NCBI GenBank assembly: GCA_964017185.1
Contig: OZ024879.1
Coordinates: 22,447,456-22,511,455 of the forward strand
Origin: Rugalucina vietnamica
Lineage: Eukaryota > Mollusca > Bivalvia > Lucinida > Lucinidae
Reading direction: 5' to 3'
DNA: 64,000 nt
Under the pieces are notes generated by a model. That model did not search any database. It had not been told where the DNA came from and saw only the letters and a list, made by a program, of their open reading frames with translations. Positions 22,372 through 35,023 of this stretch are shown here, one piece after another (within the stretch, counting starts at the first letter, position 1; each line of letters begins with the position of its first letter). The position numbers and the translations under genes were made by a program.

Positions 22372-22887
22372 GCTATAGAGGGTGGTACGCACGTGATTAT
22401 ATTATTTTGATATTCAAAGATCGACAGAGCCTTTCAACGCATCTATCGTTTTCTATGTTCTTATGTATCGATGCAAAAAAACCCAGGCCAACCTTTGATA
22501 CTGCGACGTGGAATATCAGATGATAACCATCTGAATAATATAATATGAAAACAAGCAAGCACCATTCGATTTTATGGTAAACAATTAGCCAAAATTAAAC
22601 ATGTACTAAACAATGACGAAACGATAAAGTATCATTTGCGTCGAAAGTGTCTACAATTTGTGCGCAAACAATTTTATTTATAATTGACCGATAGTTTCTT
22701 TGCTTAATCATCAAATATTTAGGATTGAAGGAACTTTGCGCTGCCTACTGTGATGCTTCGCAGTATGTATAGACGTAGTATGTATCTATATAATCCGGTG
22801 AGAGAGGGAAATTTTTTTGCATATTAGGAACTGATAGCCGTTTGTGCCTTTGCATCTGTATAGGTGTCTCTTTAAATTTGACATTCT
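22372..22887. repeat. Duplicated segment, copy B part 2
   Basis: Continues copy B after the tandem-repeat element, matching 7,815-8,032 joined directly to 9,866-10,127. Confidence 0.7.
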
Positions 22888-23000
22888 ACAAATCACGCCG
22901 TAACAACTTTCACACGGAAACCATCGAGTGGGTTGTGCCCGTGGGTTGGGGTCGTCTTACATTTAGCGGTCTGAAAGTTTCAATTGTAAATTGTCAAGTT

Positions 23001-23079
23001 AGTTTTTCCCACCTCAGTTTTTGTAGTGGGAATTTCTCTTTGATTTCGCAATTTTCAGATCGTTGCCTACTTGTACTTG
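23001..23079 (+). repeat. Penelope-like 3' end fragment
   Basis: About 79 bases of the shared 3' end (CCCACCTCAGTTTTTGTAG to CCTACTTGTAC), more diverged than other copies. Confidence 0.65.
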
Positions 23080-23539
23080 TCTATAACTGGGAACCACTTA
23101 ATGTCATTCGTGAACGCCCACAAAATGCGCATTTCAGGGTTTAAAATGCCCAGACTCGTGCCAACGTGTATTAATGTTTCGTGAGTAGTTGATCCTAGAG
23201 CGCATCGCCAATGGCTATCCTACTAATTTCAGAAATGTCGTTAACGTTGCTTAATAATTCTTCTATGAAAACCTTATTTGCTACGATAAGTAATATACAT
23301 TTACAGGCACCCACCATCATCTTCTGATGTGGCTCTTATATACAATAATATAAACTAGCAATAATCATGTTAAGAAATACAAAACGTAGGTACTTAGAAT
23401 TAGTGACAAAATATCAATATAATGACAAAACTATCACATTTTATGTTACCTGCAGGTTCACTTGCAAGGGTATGTTATTAATGCATGTGTTGCGCAATAC
23501 AGCGATGACTACTGTAATCATGCAAGCTCTCGCAGGTGA

Positions 23540-23870
23540 ATACAGCAATGTACAATCACTATGATCAACACAGAGAAATCGTTCAATAACGTTTCTCACC
23601 CGAGCGTGCGCCCTGTGATTTTTTTCCTTCTTAGTGGCTGGGTTAGTAATTGGCACTTTCACCAAGAAAGTACCCTCCCGATATGGTTCCATTCACGAAG
23701 ATTTTGAACAATGCTGGGTGAATCATGTGCCGGGCCATTTGGCGACCACGTTTAACAACTTCATATTGGCATCACAGACACCCTGAGCATTGATGGAGTG
23801 GAATATTCTTCATATACATGTGCTCCTTATCTGATAGACCTTTAACGGCAATATGGGTACCAACAACAGC
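23540..23870 (-). pseudogene. PIF/Harbinger-like transposase remnant
   Basis: The minus-strand frames together show a HARBI1-like order: GTHIAVKGLSDKEHMYMKN, then SGGYFLGESANY, then RAHARVRNVIERF, which corresponds to the AHxRxRxxIERxF block before the last catalytic Glu region. Stops and frameshifts occur between them. The catalytic Asp positions are not all visible. A short inactive remnant with no terminal repeats found. Confidence 0.55.
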
Positions 23871-24553
23871 GCCAAAACATTTGGCTTAAACGGACGTCCG
23901 TAAAATTGGGCTGAAATATTGAGCAGTTCTTGTCTTGCATAAAATATAAAAGTCGCCATCGAAGTAAAGTGATGGCTTTTCCGAGCGATGGCCCCGGATA
24001 CGGCATGGATGGTCCTTTATACAGTTGCGTTGTATAAATGACAGCGCAGCTTCCGCAAAGCTAAAAACAATAATTTCCTTTAGCTGCAGCACACATGTTG
24101 TTTGTCATTTAACAGATAAAAGTCGTTTATTATCAACATGAGTTTACTTTTCACTTCTTACCACTTCTCATTGTGTCCCCTTTGTTCCTCGTCGGGAAAT
24201 AACTTGTGTCTCAGTTCGTGCAAAAAGTTCCAATTTGATAATTCTCTTGAGAAATGTGTTAACGGAGCAGCTTCCAAATTAATTAATCATCCATGTTTCC
24301 GAAACAGCTCAGATGAATCGACAGCCCACCTACACCATTGCCCAAGATAAATAAACAACACAACAGTTTTCAGCAATACATATTCCTCCTATCTTCTCCA
24401 CCATTTAAAAGCATAATGATAGTCTATCAAAGTTCAAACAAATATTTATCTGTTTTTTTTCTTAATTTAACGTAGCGTCTGCTTTCTTCTAATTTAATTT
24501 TATGTAGTTTATGCTACTTCATAATTTATCCTGCCACCACTCGACCCTTGCTT

Positions 24554-24776
24554 TTATCGACCCTTGCTTTTATCTACCTCTGTAATAATGTACATGGTAG
24601 GAGTTATTCTGATGTTTCCTTGGAGATAACTTCCGTCTCGGCGACTTGGACCGCGACCATGATCTGGCCTTCTCCTTAGGTTCTTTGATTTCCTTTTCCC
24701 TCCGCTCCTTGATCCAGTTGTGTAGGCTGGATCTACTGAATCTCTCTGTCTGTCCATTACATTTAGGGTTTCTCAC
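24554..24776 (-). other. Short open region with integrase-like and RS-like words
   Basis: Two overlapping minus-strand frames are open for about 67 codons. One has CNGQTERFSR, which recalls the NGQxERxNR integrase motif, followed by SWSRSKSPRRKLSPRK, an RS-like stretch. There is no start context or neighbouring domain. It may be chance. Confidence 0.2.
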
Positions 24777-25617
24777 GTTCTGCTCTTCCTAATCTCTAGC
24801 AACCTGCACAATTCCTAAAATATAGTGCCTTCAAAGCTGATTGCCTGATCTGCAAGAAACATGTTACATATATAGACCATATTGAGCGAAAATCTCAAGG
24901 CCAGTTGCCTTGAAATAGATAAAATTTCATAATATAATCATTGTCAAGTGTCATAAGAATGAACGTATTAATTGGTAATCATTAATTTATGAATCTGAAT
25001 TAAAGGAGTGATTAAAGGCGGATACATGTTTGCGCATCGTTTAACGTTCATTCAAATATACTTATCAGAATAAGTTTATCCCTACTATAACATTTTGAAA
25101 ATAGTGCGAGGTATTAAACACCTGGGGCAGATTCTCACTCCCAGAAAGTTAATTTTATCCCTCCAGATGATTGTTACAACATAACTGCAAAAGATAGGCC
25201 CGCAGGAGACCTATCGACCCTGGTTCCAAGTAGGGGTCACTATGAAAATTCACGAAGTTGTTGAAAAAGCAAGACGTTTCAGCAAACATTAGATCGGCAT
25301 TTACGCTCACAAAATTTCATCTCTATATAAAACACTAATGGGTACATGTCAAAGTTTTGTTTCAGCTTGGAATTTGATGCATATGAATGTGTGTACGCGT
25401 TTCAAGAGACGTTAAATGGTAGTGACAGAAAAGATAATCATTTCGATTTAGAACAGAGGCTGGACATTATTTAGGTTTAGGACATCAATAAAAACATTTT
25501 GTATTCTTGTTGACGTTAGTACCCAGCTGCAGTGTCCGAAACCAGCTGACAACCTGCCATGAAAACATACAAGATGGTGAAGTGTTAACCTACCAACACA
25601 GTCCATGCCGCGAAGAC

Positions 25618-25870
25618 TGGTTCTTTTTGTTTTATGTCTTGGTGTTTAAAATATTTTTGTGCTGTTGGCGCCTTATGTATGTTTGCATATTTTTAGTTAA
25701 GTTAAGGTAACTGAGTGGCCACCTATTGGGAAAATAGCTGCTCATTCGGCTTACGAAATGTTTTCATGGTATAAGTACCTGATTGTTAGTTCGGTTTTTT
25801 CCCACCTTGGTTTTTGGAGTGGGAGTCTTTTTCTGATTGCGCCTTTTCCTGATCTTTGCCTACTTGTACT
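25618..25870 (+). repeat. Penelope-like 3' UTR fragment
   Basis: About 250 bases of the common 3' UTR, from GGTTCTTTTTGTTTTATGTC to CCTACTTGTAC, plus orientation. Confidence 0.75.
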
Positions 25871-26306
25871 TCCTTACAGCGGTTGAAATCCATAAGAAGG
25901 TATCTTAATATTTTTATTAAAATAAAATACATGGACATATCGGCTTTCATTGCAAACAATGGCCATATTTTTGCGTCACTGATTCTAGTGGGTGAGTGTA
26001 ATCACCGGATCGGGCCTAATTACCGGATCGGACCCAAGTTCATGCAGGTTATGGTGTATTTTGTTGTTTACGTTTTGTTTTTCTAGTAGATTATTGAGTT
26101 TTATTCATTGTTTGGTCATTTTGAAGCAAGATATTTTTTAGACCGTTGTAGAAATGCAATATGTACATGTGTGACTTTTTATTCATACTGGAGATGACTA
26201 TCATGCTCATTGTCGTTATATTTCAGTAGCGTTTTGGTTATAACAAAAAAGAATAACACCCAAAGACTTTTTTGTTTTATTCCTATTGCAGCAATGGCAT
26301 ATACAA

Positions 26307-26537
26307 TGAGCATTCGCATGAGAAAACCAACAATTTGCATATTGGAATATAAAGCCGAAGATCAGCTGTGCACAGCTGATCAGTGCCTTTGTTTTCGCTA
26401 CACGAATAGTATAATTTCTTCTCGAATTATATACAAAATTTCAAGATTCTAGAATCTATTTTCTTTGGCGGTACAGGCCGGTTTGTGTCATACCTGGTGG
26501 GAAACCTAGATTGTTGTCTTTCTCATACGCAGGCGCA
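26307..26537 (+). mobile_element. MITE family 1, copy 1
   Basis: Ends TGAGCATTCGCATGAGAAAA and ...CTTTCTCATACGCAGGCGCA. It has an internal GATCAGCTGTGCACAGCTGATC palindrome next to GCCTTTGTTTTCGCTAC. AA lies outside both ends. Four other copies are in the window. Confidence 0.7.
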
Positions 26538-26552
26538 AATGTCATAATAAAA

Positions 26553-27042
26553 CAACAAAGAAGAATAAGTAACATGGCACTTGACATTTGTACATGTAAT
26601 GAGTTGAAGAGAATACATGTATGTTTCGTTGTCTATATTATAATATTATAATACATGCCAATAGACAATTACAGAACTTAGCAAAATTGTCCATTTAAGA
26701 TAGAAATAGGAAAAAAATGACCGCTCCTACCCAGCCGGGCTCCTCAACATCGAGGAACGGCGGCGCGCCATTTCTTTATCTATTTCTATACTTAAATGAC
26801 AACAAAGAAGAATAAGTAACATGACACTTGACACTTGTACATGTAATGAGTTGAAGAGAATACATGTATTTTTCGTTGTCTATATTATAGTACATGTCAA
26901 ACGACAATTACAGGCCTTAGCAAAGTTGTCCATTTAAGATAGAAATAGGAAAACAATGACCGCTCCTACCCAGCCGGGCTCCTCAACATCGAGGAACGGC
27001 GGCGCGCCATTTCTTTAGCTATTTCTATACTTAAATGACAAA
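26553..27042. repeat. Tandem duplication, two units of about 245 bp
   Basis: 26,553-26,799 and 26,800-27,042 are near-identical direct copies starting AACAAAGAAGAATAAGTAAC. Each contains one GC-rich hairpin element (26,686-26,795; 26,930-27,039). Confidence 0.85.
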
Positions 27043-27048
27043 GGTTTT

Positions 27049-27193
27049 TTTTTTCAAGATGAAATAAAAATAATAAAAATTAAAAACATGAAATGACCGC
27101 TCCTACCCTTGCGGGCCCTCAACATCGAGGACGGAAGGCGCGCCATTTCACTGTTTTCATTATGATTATTTTTATTTCATCTTGAATTATCAT
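27049..27193. repeat. Third hairpin element with different arms
   Basis: A GC-rich core (ATGACCGCTCCTACCC, then GGCGCGCCATTTC) like those at 26,715 and 26,960. Its flanking inverted repeat, TCAAGATGAAATAAAAATAAT, differs from the CATTTAAG(T)ATAGAAATAG arms of the other two. Confidence 0.7.
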
Positions 27194-28006
27194 GGGCCTA
27201 ATTGACTTTAGACAGAGATCATTATATATAGTGCCTAGTTGGAGTCTGACTTTGGTTTCCGTTTTCGGCCTCCTGGTAGTTTGGTGCGGCTTTTTCCCAA
27301 TGGTTCTTTGAGCCACAATTGTAGACTGTCCATCTGTGGACGTAACCAGCTTCTTATGCTTCGGTATGTAAGACCGAAACCTAATGTATGCACGGCTTCT
27401 GTGCCGAGCATCCTTTGTCACCCATTCTGTTTTAGACATGCTGAATTGCTTATGGGTGTCAGCCAGCCTTAACTCACCGGTTCCTATAAGTGCTGCCCTT
27501 AATTCCTAAAACTGACCTTCAACAACATTCTGAATGGTTTCAACGATTTCGGTAAGACTTTTCTTTTTCCAATCGGTTGCTTGCTTCAACACGTGATTCA
27601 TTGACTCGGAATTGTTGTTGGTCCAATCGGTGTCAATCTTATCTTGCCTAGCCGGGTCATTTAACTTAGTTTTTAATTGAGTTTTCAGGCGACTGTCGAA
27701 GTATGTAAGGAACTTCTCTGATTTCTCGGCGCAGAACATCGAGAATGTCTCGCACTTTTGATCAAAGCCAAGGATATCATCTGCATTGACGATGCCATCA
27801 TTCCCAAATATTTTGTCAATGATGACATTTCGAACTGATTTCGACACGGCGTCGTCTTGTAATTTATGTATCACGTTTTGTTTCAAATGCCGAGAACAGA
27901 GCACGTGAGTCGACTCTGGGAAAGCGGTTTGAATCGCTTTCACCAGAGCCTTCTCGTCGTCGGTTCCTAGAACAAGTTGCTTACAGTCTGTTTCTATTAG
28001 TTTCAT
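27120..28006 (-). pseudogene. MULE-type transposase, C-terminal part
   Basis: A 166-codon minus-strand frame (28,006-27,506) has LVLGTDDEKALVKAIQTAF, then THVLCSRHLKQNV and DWTNNNSESMNHVLKQ. This is the order of the D, C/H and late catalytic region of MULE transposases (GTDxExAL, C..H..xN, TNN.SE). A single TAG ends it, but the same frame continues without break through a basic tail (RAYIRFRSYIPKHKKL) to about 27,250, so one nonsense change may be the only lesion in this stretch. The N-terminus is cut by (AAAT)n cassettes at 28,010. A PHD-like fragment lies beyond them on the same strand. Confidence 0.7.
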
Positions 28007-28009
28007 TTT

Positions 28010-28426
28010 TAAATAAATAAATAAATAAATAAAAATAAATAAATAAATAATGATTTTGACACAAGCTATATCACGGTGGGTAGGTAGAACGGATTCTGGT
28101 CGTCCGGCACCGCAAATTTTCGAGTCTGGTCGTCCGAAAATGGAAAACGGTGGTGCAGCGACCAGTTATCAGGTGGTCGGTCAAATAAATAAATAAATGC
28201 AACATAAGAATAAATAAATAAATAAATAAATAATGATTTTGACATGTCATGTCGGACACGGATCTTCTTAGTAAAAAAAACAGTAATCATGTGGTCAGTC
28301 AAATAAATAAATAAATAAATAAATAATGATTTTGACAACAGCAATATCGTCATGTCGGACACGGATCTTCTTAGTAAATAACCAGTAATCAGGCGGTCGG
28401 TCAAATAAATAAATGCAACTTAAGAA

Positions 28427-28461
<35 letters not shown>

Positions 28462-28620
28462 ACAAATAATGATTTTGACAACAGCTATATCGTCATGTCG
28501 GACTCGGATCACTTAGTAAATAACCAGTAATCAGGTGGTCGGTCAAATAAATAAATGCATCATAAAAATAAATAAATAAATAAACAAATAAATAAATAAA
28601 TAAATAAATAAAAAATAAAG
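28010..28620. repeat. (AAAT)n-rich cassettes
   Basis: Four imperfect cassettes of roughly 95-180 bp. Each runs from AATGATTTTGACA through GTCATGTCGGAC and CAGTAATCAGGTGGTCGGTC into AAAT-type repeats. It splits the MULE-like coding remains from the PHD-like fragment and is duplicated at 45,670-46,358. Confidence 0.85.
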
Positions 28621-28629
28621 AAATAAATA

Positions 28630-28838
28630 AAAGCAAAGTACATAATGGACACTAACCTGTCTAGGCCTGATTGAGCGGCATAGTTATCCCCACGAGAACA
28701 ACACTTCCCACACAAAAAAGTTATACTTTTCACTAACCACACCCTAAATGCAGAGGCAGACATTTGCACACAGTCCCTATGCACCCAGTTTTTGCAATTT
28801 GAACATTCTAAAACAGTATTGTCAGCTTCCTGACACAA
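28630..28838 (-). pseudogene. PHD-finger-like fragment
   Basis: Minus-strand frame with CSNCKNWVHRDC, then W, then FLCGKCC, fitting the last six ligands of a PHD finger (C-x2-C, W-x-H-x2-C, C-x2-C). The first Cys pair is incomplete. Such fingers accompany several invertebrate transposons. It is on the same strand as, and upstream of, the MULE fragment, so both may come from one element. Fragment only. Confidence 0.5.
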
Positions 28839-29153
28839 CTAGGACAATTTACCTCAGTCAGCTAAGGGACGTTACCAAGGCGTTACCTGGAAAATTACCT
28901 GTGCCGATCAAATTTCGATTGTTTCCCATAGATTGCGATGTGCGCGATGTCCTATTTTGACACCTGAGGGACAATTACCAATATAGACCTGTGTTTTACA
29001 GGTAACTTGTGGCTAAGGCCTGGGATAGATTTATGCAATTTGAGTTATATGAAATTGAAAGAAAAAGAGCCCATCATAGTAATAGTAATAAGAAATGGAT
29101 GTTTCAAGGGTTGTGACCAGATTAGACGTATTCCGTCTGTGCAGTCAAAAATG

Positions 29154-29392
29154 CATCATGAAAACATGTCGATGCAATGAATACTCCCTTAAATCCCAAA
29201 ATTATTTAGTTAAACTGGGGTATACAGGGTAACCTATTTTTTTTTATATTTTTGTTCCAAAGCGGTTCTAACGTGTATCCTTATTCCATGTTTCGAGCAA
29301 AAATATGAAAAAATATCAAATATTTCTAGTGAAATGTTTCTATCATTACCGCTGAAAAAATCTATATATTGCGCGAGGAAGTTTTCGCAATG
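29154..29392 (+). mobile_element. MITE family 2, copy b
   Basis: Left end CATCATGAAAACATGTCGATG, right end GCGAGGAAGTTTTCGCAATG. It carries GCGGTTCTAACGTGTA, only half of the hairpin found in copies a and c. Confidence 0.65.
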
Positions 29393-29533
29393 GGTAAACT
29401 ATATTTGAATTCTTGAAATTAGAAAAGATGACAATTATTTTTCATAAAATTTACCACGCATGTGCATGCTCCTTAGAATTGCAGGAGCGGACTTTGCTGT
29501 CGGTCTGGGTGCTTTTTGGTAATTAAAATACAG

Positions 29534-29640
29534 TAGAAGGGAGCTCCATATCGAGCGGTCTTGGGTTCGAAACCCTCATGGGGCACTGTGTTTTGTCCTT
29601 GAGCACGACGCATTAATTCCCTAGAGTAACGTTGTATGCA
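29534..29640 (+). repeat. SINE-like fragment
   Basis: Contains a B-box-like GGGTTCGAAACCC followed by GTCCTTGAGCACGACGC, a body common in metazoan tRNA-derived SINEs. Neither end is certain. Confidence 0.4.
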
Positions 29641-30713
29641 TGGGAAGAAAGAAAGAAAACAAAACATGATGCAATTTATTTTTTTTATGATCAGGCACGA
29701 ATCGCACAATAGAGGTACAAATTGCCTGCGGGTATTCAGTGTGCAGGCTAATCTTAAGAGTTCAGAGAGTGAATAGGGACCGGTCCGATGGCCTATTGTC
29801 GTTAATTTTAGTTGTGAATTGTCACTTGACAAAACAAACTGAAGCGTCTATCACCTCGATGCACAAACACAGTCTCATGTCTTAAAATGAATTGGAATTT
29901 AGACGCATTATTTTTCAGACTAAAACTGTTTGTAATAAAAAAAAAAATCTATTTTGTAGGTGAAAATTAGCTTCCTTCGTTTTGCGCCTAGAAATAATGC
30001 AATCTCGGAGACTCGCCAATATGTATGTACGTGTTTATGGAGCAGATATGGTGTGCAGGCTGATCGAAACATGTTTTCTTATCCATATACTCAGATCTAT
30101 ATCCAAAGTCTTGGGTGCATCTAGTTTCTGTACTTGCGTAGAATATATAATGTTGGGCCTAGTCCTCTTTTTTTGTTTGTTTTCTAGATGTAGCTCTAAA
30201 TAGATCATTTATTTTACGAAGAAAAACATACGCAAGATGCAATCTCTATTCCAAACGCTGAATTTTTCAAAATCACCTATCGTCAAAGTAATACGGCCGC
30301 AGGCCCCAGCTTTTATTGCAGGGAATGTTTATTTAAGACACGCGCCACAAGTTGATTTGAGAATGACAACCTGATTCAATGTGTGAACAATCAGTTTGGC
30401 CGCGACATGGAAAAAAAATCTTGCTTAATGTTTTCACCAGCCTGTCATCAAACCAGGCCGGTTTGTTACTACAGATGATAACGCTCTTACAAAACTCGGA
30501 GTTTGGGACCATAGCAAAATCATTCACGCTGATTAAATACATGTTCAATTATATAAAAAGGTATCTAACATGTATTTCGCGTTAAAAGTTCTCATTGTGA
30601 GGTAATAGTTTTATTAAAAAAGATGCATTTAGTAAGTCAAAATCTTTAAATTCCACAATTCATAAAATAGGTTCTTTAATTAAACATGATTTGAACTTCA
30701 TATTTTATTATCG

Positions 30714-30715
30714 TT

Positions 30716-30746
<31 letters not shown>

Positions 30747-30787
30747 CTCTCTCTCTTTCACTTTCTTTCTTTCTTTCTTTCTTTCTT
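30714..30787. repeat. (TTTC)n microsatellite
   Basis: Imperfect TTTC repeat with a CTCTCT interruption in the middle. Confidence 0.95.
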
Positions 30788-30789
30788 AT

Positions 30790-33085
30790 ACTATGCATTC
30801 TAACACGCACTGATTAAATATATGTACAATTTCCATGCAGTTGATTTCTACCTGTTAAAAGTTGTCTATCATGGTGTCAACATGTATGTCGCGGTATATT
30901 TAATGATTTAAAGTTCTCACTTCCAGCTAAACTGCTGTTGAGTAAAACAAATCACTATAGCGAGTACAAACCTTTAATTTCTGCATTGAATTCGGCTCCT
31001 TTCATTAAAATAATTTCTTTAATTAAACATGATCTTTCATTCTTTCTTTATTTCTTTATTGAATAACCGACTCAACTGGTAACAGTGGTAGCGACGCTGC
31101 TCCTCTTGGTTTGGACTTAGGCATTTCATAGAGTAAGTCAGGATGGTAGTTGCGAAACGCGTAATTGTGCATCTTCTGAGTCAAATGGAAGAAATTTTGA
31201 AAATACTTATTTTATTATAAAACACATCAGATTAAAGCTTATAAAATTTTCTAAATGGTAATAACTTATAAAAAGTTCGCAAAAAATCCCAAATTTATGA
31301 AATTTAAGGCTAAAAATGACTTCTTGCACCTTTTCGCAAAATTCCTACTGAGTATATGAGATTAATATGGACGAACTTTCGAATATGGAAGGATTTTCAA
31401 TCGCAAAAGGAAGAAACAAGGCAAATACTTATTTTGTATATTTTTATACCACATTTTATGGCATATTATAAACATTATGACCATAACTTATAAAATTTTG
31501 TCGTAAAACGGAAAAAGTGTCATTTTAAACATTTTATATGGTTTTCCTATTCATTTGTGTACATCGCTCAACAGTAATTTCACAGGTAAGCGCTCGGGTA
31601 TTTCCGTAAATCCGATAATAGCCGATGGTGCTAGTGAAGACTATTGTTCCCTATGGCACTCAACGCATGGGTATTCAGCCATGATTGCAATGCGAAGTAA
31701 TTTTCCAGAAAAAAAGGCTTGCTTTTATATTAAAAATTTACTCAAATAATTTTCCTGCCTGAATTATCAAAGTCGGTTATTTTGTTTGTCACGAGGAACA
31801 TTAATTCTTATGTAAAACTTGCTAATCAAATTGGTGCTTCTTTAAATCTTATTTTGATACTTTAATTGCTGGAATAAATTAACCGTACTTAAAAGACATG
31901 ACGCATTGTTCTCTTATGTTTGAAGATTGGAAATCAAAAGAATGAAGTCGGCATTAATATATTATCTTTTTCGCTTTGCATCATCTATGAAACAAACAAA
32001 TAAAACCAACAAACAAATATATAGACAATAAGGCCATTCTTTTTACTAATTGAGTTACGGCGAAACAGAAAATGAAATCTAACAATTAAAATGTTGACAT
32101 TGGAAATTTCCCCAGTCTGCATCTCATACACATATTGCTTATGCTTATTGCTTATGAACCACGACCACTTATTAAAACCACGACCACTTGTACCCTAGAA
32201 TCCAGCCAGGGTAATTTTTGAAGAGGTGACATCTTCTGCTATAGTTGGTTTGAATGCATTTTTGAATAGTTTTAACCTTCCCATAAATGGTTTAGGTGGG
32301 CTGCTCTGGAAATTTTTTTGGCAGATAGGTTTATTCACACCATATTCTGAGGTACCATGGGGAAAATACACATCCCATACAAAGCAGATTTTTACATCAT
32401 TTATGGGGCCATTGCGCTTTTTTGATCAATAAAACAATGCACATTCATGCAAATACTTTGAATATGAATAACTTCACACAATTCAAATTGTATTTAAAGA
32501 TCATAAAGTGCTATGAATCCTTTATAATGTAGGGTTTTGTCATGCCAAGTTACCCCACCCACTTTCAATCAATGTGCGTGTTCGAAATTTATCTATACCT
32601 TTGCGTTCTAGATACTTTTATTTGAAACATTATCATTGATCGAGATTACATTCTGTCTTTGTGCCTATCTGGGTATTCGTATATACAGCTGACCAGTTTG
32701 GTCTGTTCAACTGTATGTTTGTAGCACGTAATTTGCCGAAATCAGTTCTTTTATGAACAAAATTTGTATTTTCATCTAGTTAAAATGAAACATTTGGAAG
32801 GCGAAATCAGAAGTACTAAATGGGCCACATTCGTACACCAAAAAATTGTATCAATCCCTGTCCATTGCATTATAGGTATGTTAATATCGATGTATTTTAG
32901 TATGGTCTATAAAAATGAAAGGCCATATCTGCCAAAGTTATTGTACTTTAGCTTCTCACGGTCCTGAAAGGCTGGAAATAGTATAGAAAAAAAATGTTGA
33001 AACAATGTAAAGTTGGTCACTGTTAGATATATAATCATGAGGCTGAAAGTGTCAAGAAAAAGTTATGAAACAAACAAACAAACAC
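30790..33085. other. AT-rich stretch without recognised features
   Basis: Short frames only. It contains a GTACCCTAGAATCCAG segment and A/T runs, but no family match. Confidence 0.45.
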
Positions 33086-33086
33086 T

Positions 33087-35023
33087 TACGCAAAATAGTG
33101 GAAAAATAAAGAGGTATACTTACAAAAGTTCTGGTATCTCTGCCTCTGACAGCTCTAAATAGCTGCAATGGTGTTTTATGATTACTTAGACTTGGTTCTA
33201 TAGGCTGGTTTTCAGCTAAATAAATCTTATGGCTTAAAGTATTAATATTTTTGATGAATGCATTGAAAATAGAGGAACAATGCAGAAAAATAAAAGATGT
33301 ATACACAGAAAAGTTCTTGTTTCTAGGCATTCAATGCTCATTTAGAGCTGAAAATGGTTTAAAATAATTGCTGAGATAATTATCTTTTGGTATGAAATAG
33401 GATTAATTAATCATTGTGATTTAAAAGTTTAAAACTAATATTGAAACCATAGATAATTAAAGAAAAAATGAGGAAAAATAAAAGGGGTATACTTATGAAT
33501 AGCTGAAAATGGTGTCAAATGATTGCTTTGATTTTGATATATAAGCTTTTATTCATATACATAAATCATGTGACTCAAAGTTGTAATATTTTTATGAAGG
33601 CATAAAAGATATGGGGAAAATGTGGAAAAAGTAAAGAGGTATACGCACAAAAAAGCTTGTATCTTGGTCTCTTATGAGCCTGAATAGCTGAAAATTGTAA
33701 CAAATGTTTGCTTTGACGTTGTTCTATAAGCTTGTATTCATATAAATAAATCACATGACTCCAAGTGGTGATAATTATCATAAAGGCATAGAAGATAGAG
33801 GAAAAATGTCAGAAAAATAAAGGGGTATTCTTACAAAAATTCCTGTTTCTAGTCAAACAATGATTATAAAGAGCAGACAATGGCAACTATTTATTGGTTT
33901 GTAATCAGATAAGTTAATCATATGATTTCAAGTTTCAAAAATATTATTAAAATCATAAATAGTTAAAGAAAAATTGAGGAAATAATAAAGGGATATACTT
34001 ACTTAAGTTCTTGCATCTCGGCCTCTGGCGGCACAAAATGATTGAAAATTGTGTTAAATGATTGCATTGACCAAGGCACGTTGGTTGGTATTCAGATATA
34101 TAAACCATATAATTAGATGTATTAATGATTTTTATGAATACGTAAAAATATAGAAAAAATGTGGAAACGATGACAGAGTATACATACAAAAGTCCTTGTA
34201 TCGTGGCATCAGATGACCATAAAAAGCTAAAAATGGTGTTAAATAATTGCTATGACAATTGTCGTTTGGTATGAAATCGGACGAGTTAATAAATATGGTT
34301 TCAAAATTAAAAACATTATTGAAAACATAGATAGTTAAAGAAAAAGTGAAGAAAAAAAATAGGGTATACTTACAAAAAAAATCTTATTTGGCCTCTGATG
34401 GGTCTGGATAGCTGAAAGTGGTGTCAAAAGATTGCTTTAACTTTGTTCTATAAGTTTGTATTCATATATATAAATCAAAGTGACTCTAAGTGCTAATATT
34501 TTTGTGAAGGCATAGAAGATGGAGGAAAAATGCGGAAAAAATAAAGGGGTATACTTACATAAGTTCTTGTTTCTAGTCAACCAATGATTATAAAGAACTG
34601 AAAATGGCATCAAATGATTGTTTAGACAATTATCTATTGGAGTGTAATCAAATAAATTATTCATATGGTTTCAAGTTTCAAAAATATTATTTAAAACATA
34701 AATACTTAAACAAAAATTGTGTAAAATCTTAAGGGGTATACTAACTGACATAAGTTTTTGTATAACGGCCTCTGGCGGCCCCAAATAGCTTAAAATGGTG
34801 TTAAATGATTGCTTTTACTAAGGCACATTAGCTGGTATTCAGATATATTAACCATACGATTAAATGTTTTTTTATAATTTTATGCATGTGTAAAACTTAT
34901 TGGGGAAAAAAACGCGGAAACGATAATGTGGTGTACATACAAAAGTCCTTCTATCATGGCCTCAAATGGACATAAAGAGCTTAAAATGGTGCAAAATGAT
35001 ATCCAAGACAAGTTTCTATTTGT
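33087..35023 (-). repeat. 185-bp tandem array 1 with microexon-like blocks
   Basis: Eleven diverged units with GTATAC landmarks near 33,113, 33,299, 33,487, 33,639, 33,823, 33,991, 34,177, 34,363, 34,547, 34,735 and 34,930: spacing mostly 184-188, with one short unit of 152. On the minus strand most units have TTTTCAG or similar, then a 39-base block, then GTAAGTATACC or similar. The first block is 33,162-33,124. In one frame several blocks read ELSEAEIPEL- or PPEAVIQKL-like peptides, but others contain stops. It could be an array of decayed symmetric microexons or a satellite. It continues at 40,861 after the LINE insertion. Confidence 0.7.
35009..35023. repeat. Target-site duplication, left
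   Basis: CAAGTTTCTATTTGT, identical to 40,846-40,860. Confidence 0.95.

Noticed and set aside
24554-24776. SR-protein or integrase gene
   Set aside because: Only isolated NGQTERF and RS-like words in 67 codons; no surrounding domain.
28066-28404. Minus-strand frames with poly-FIYLFIYLF
   Set aside because: Translation of (AAAT)n repeats; the same at 45,816-46,267.
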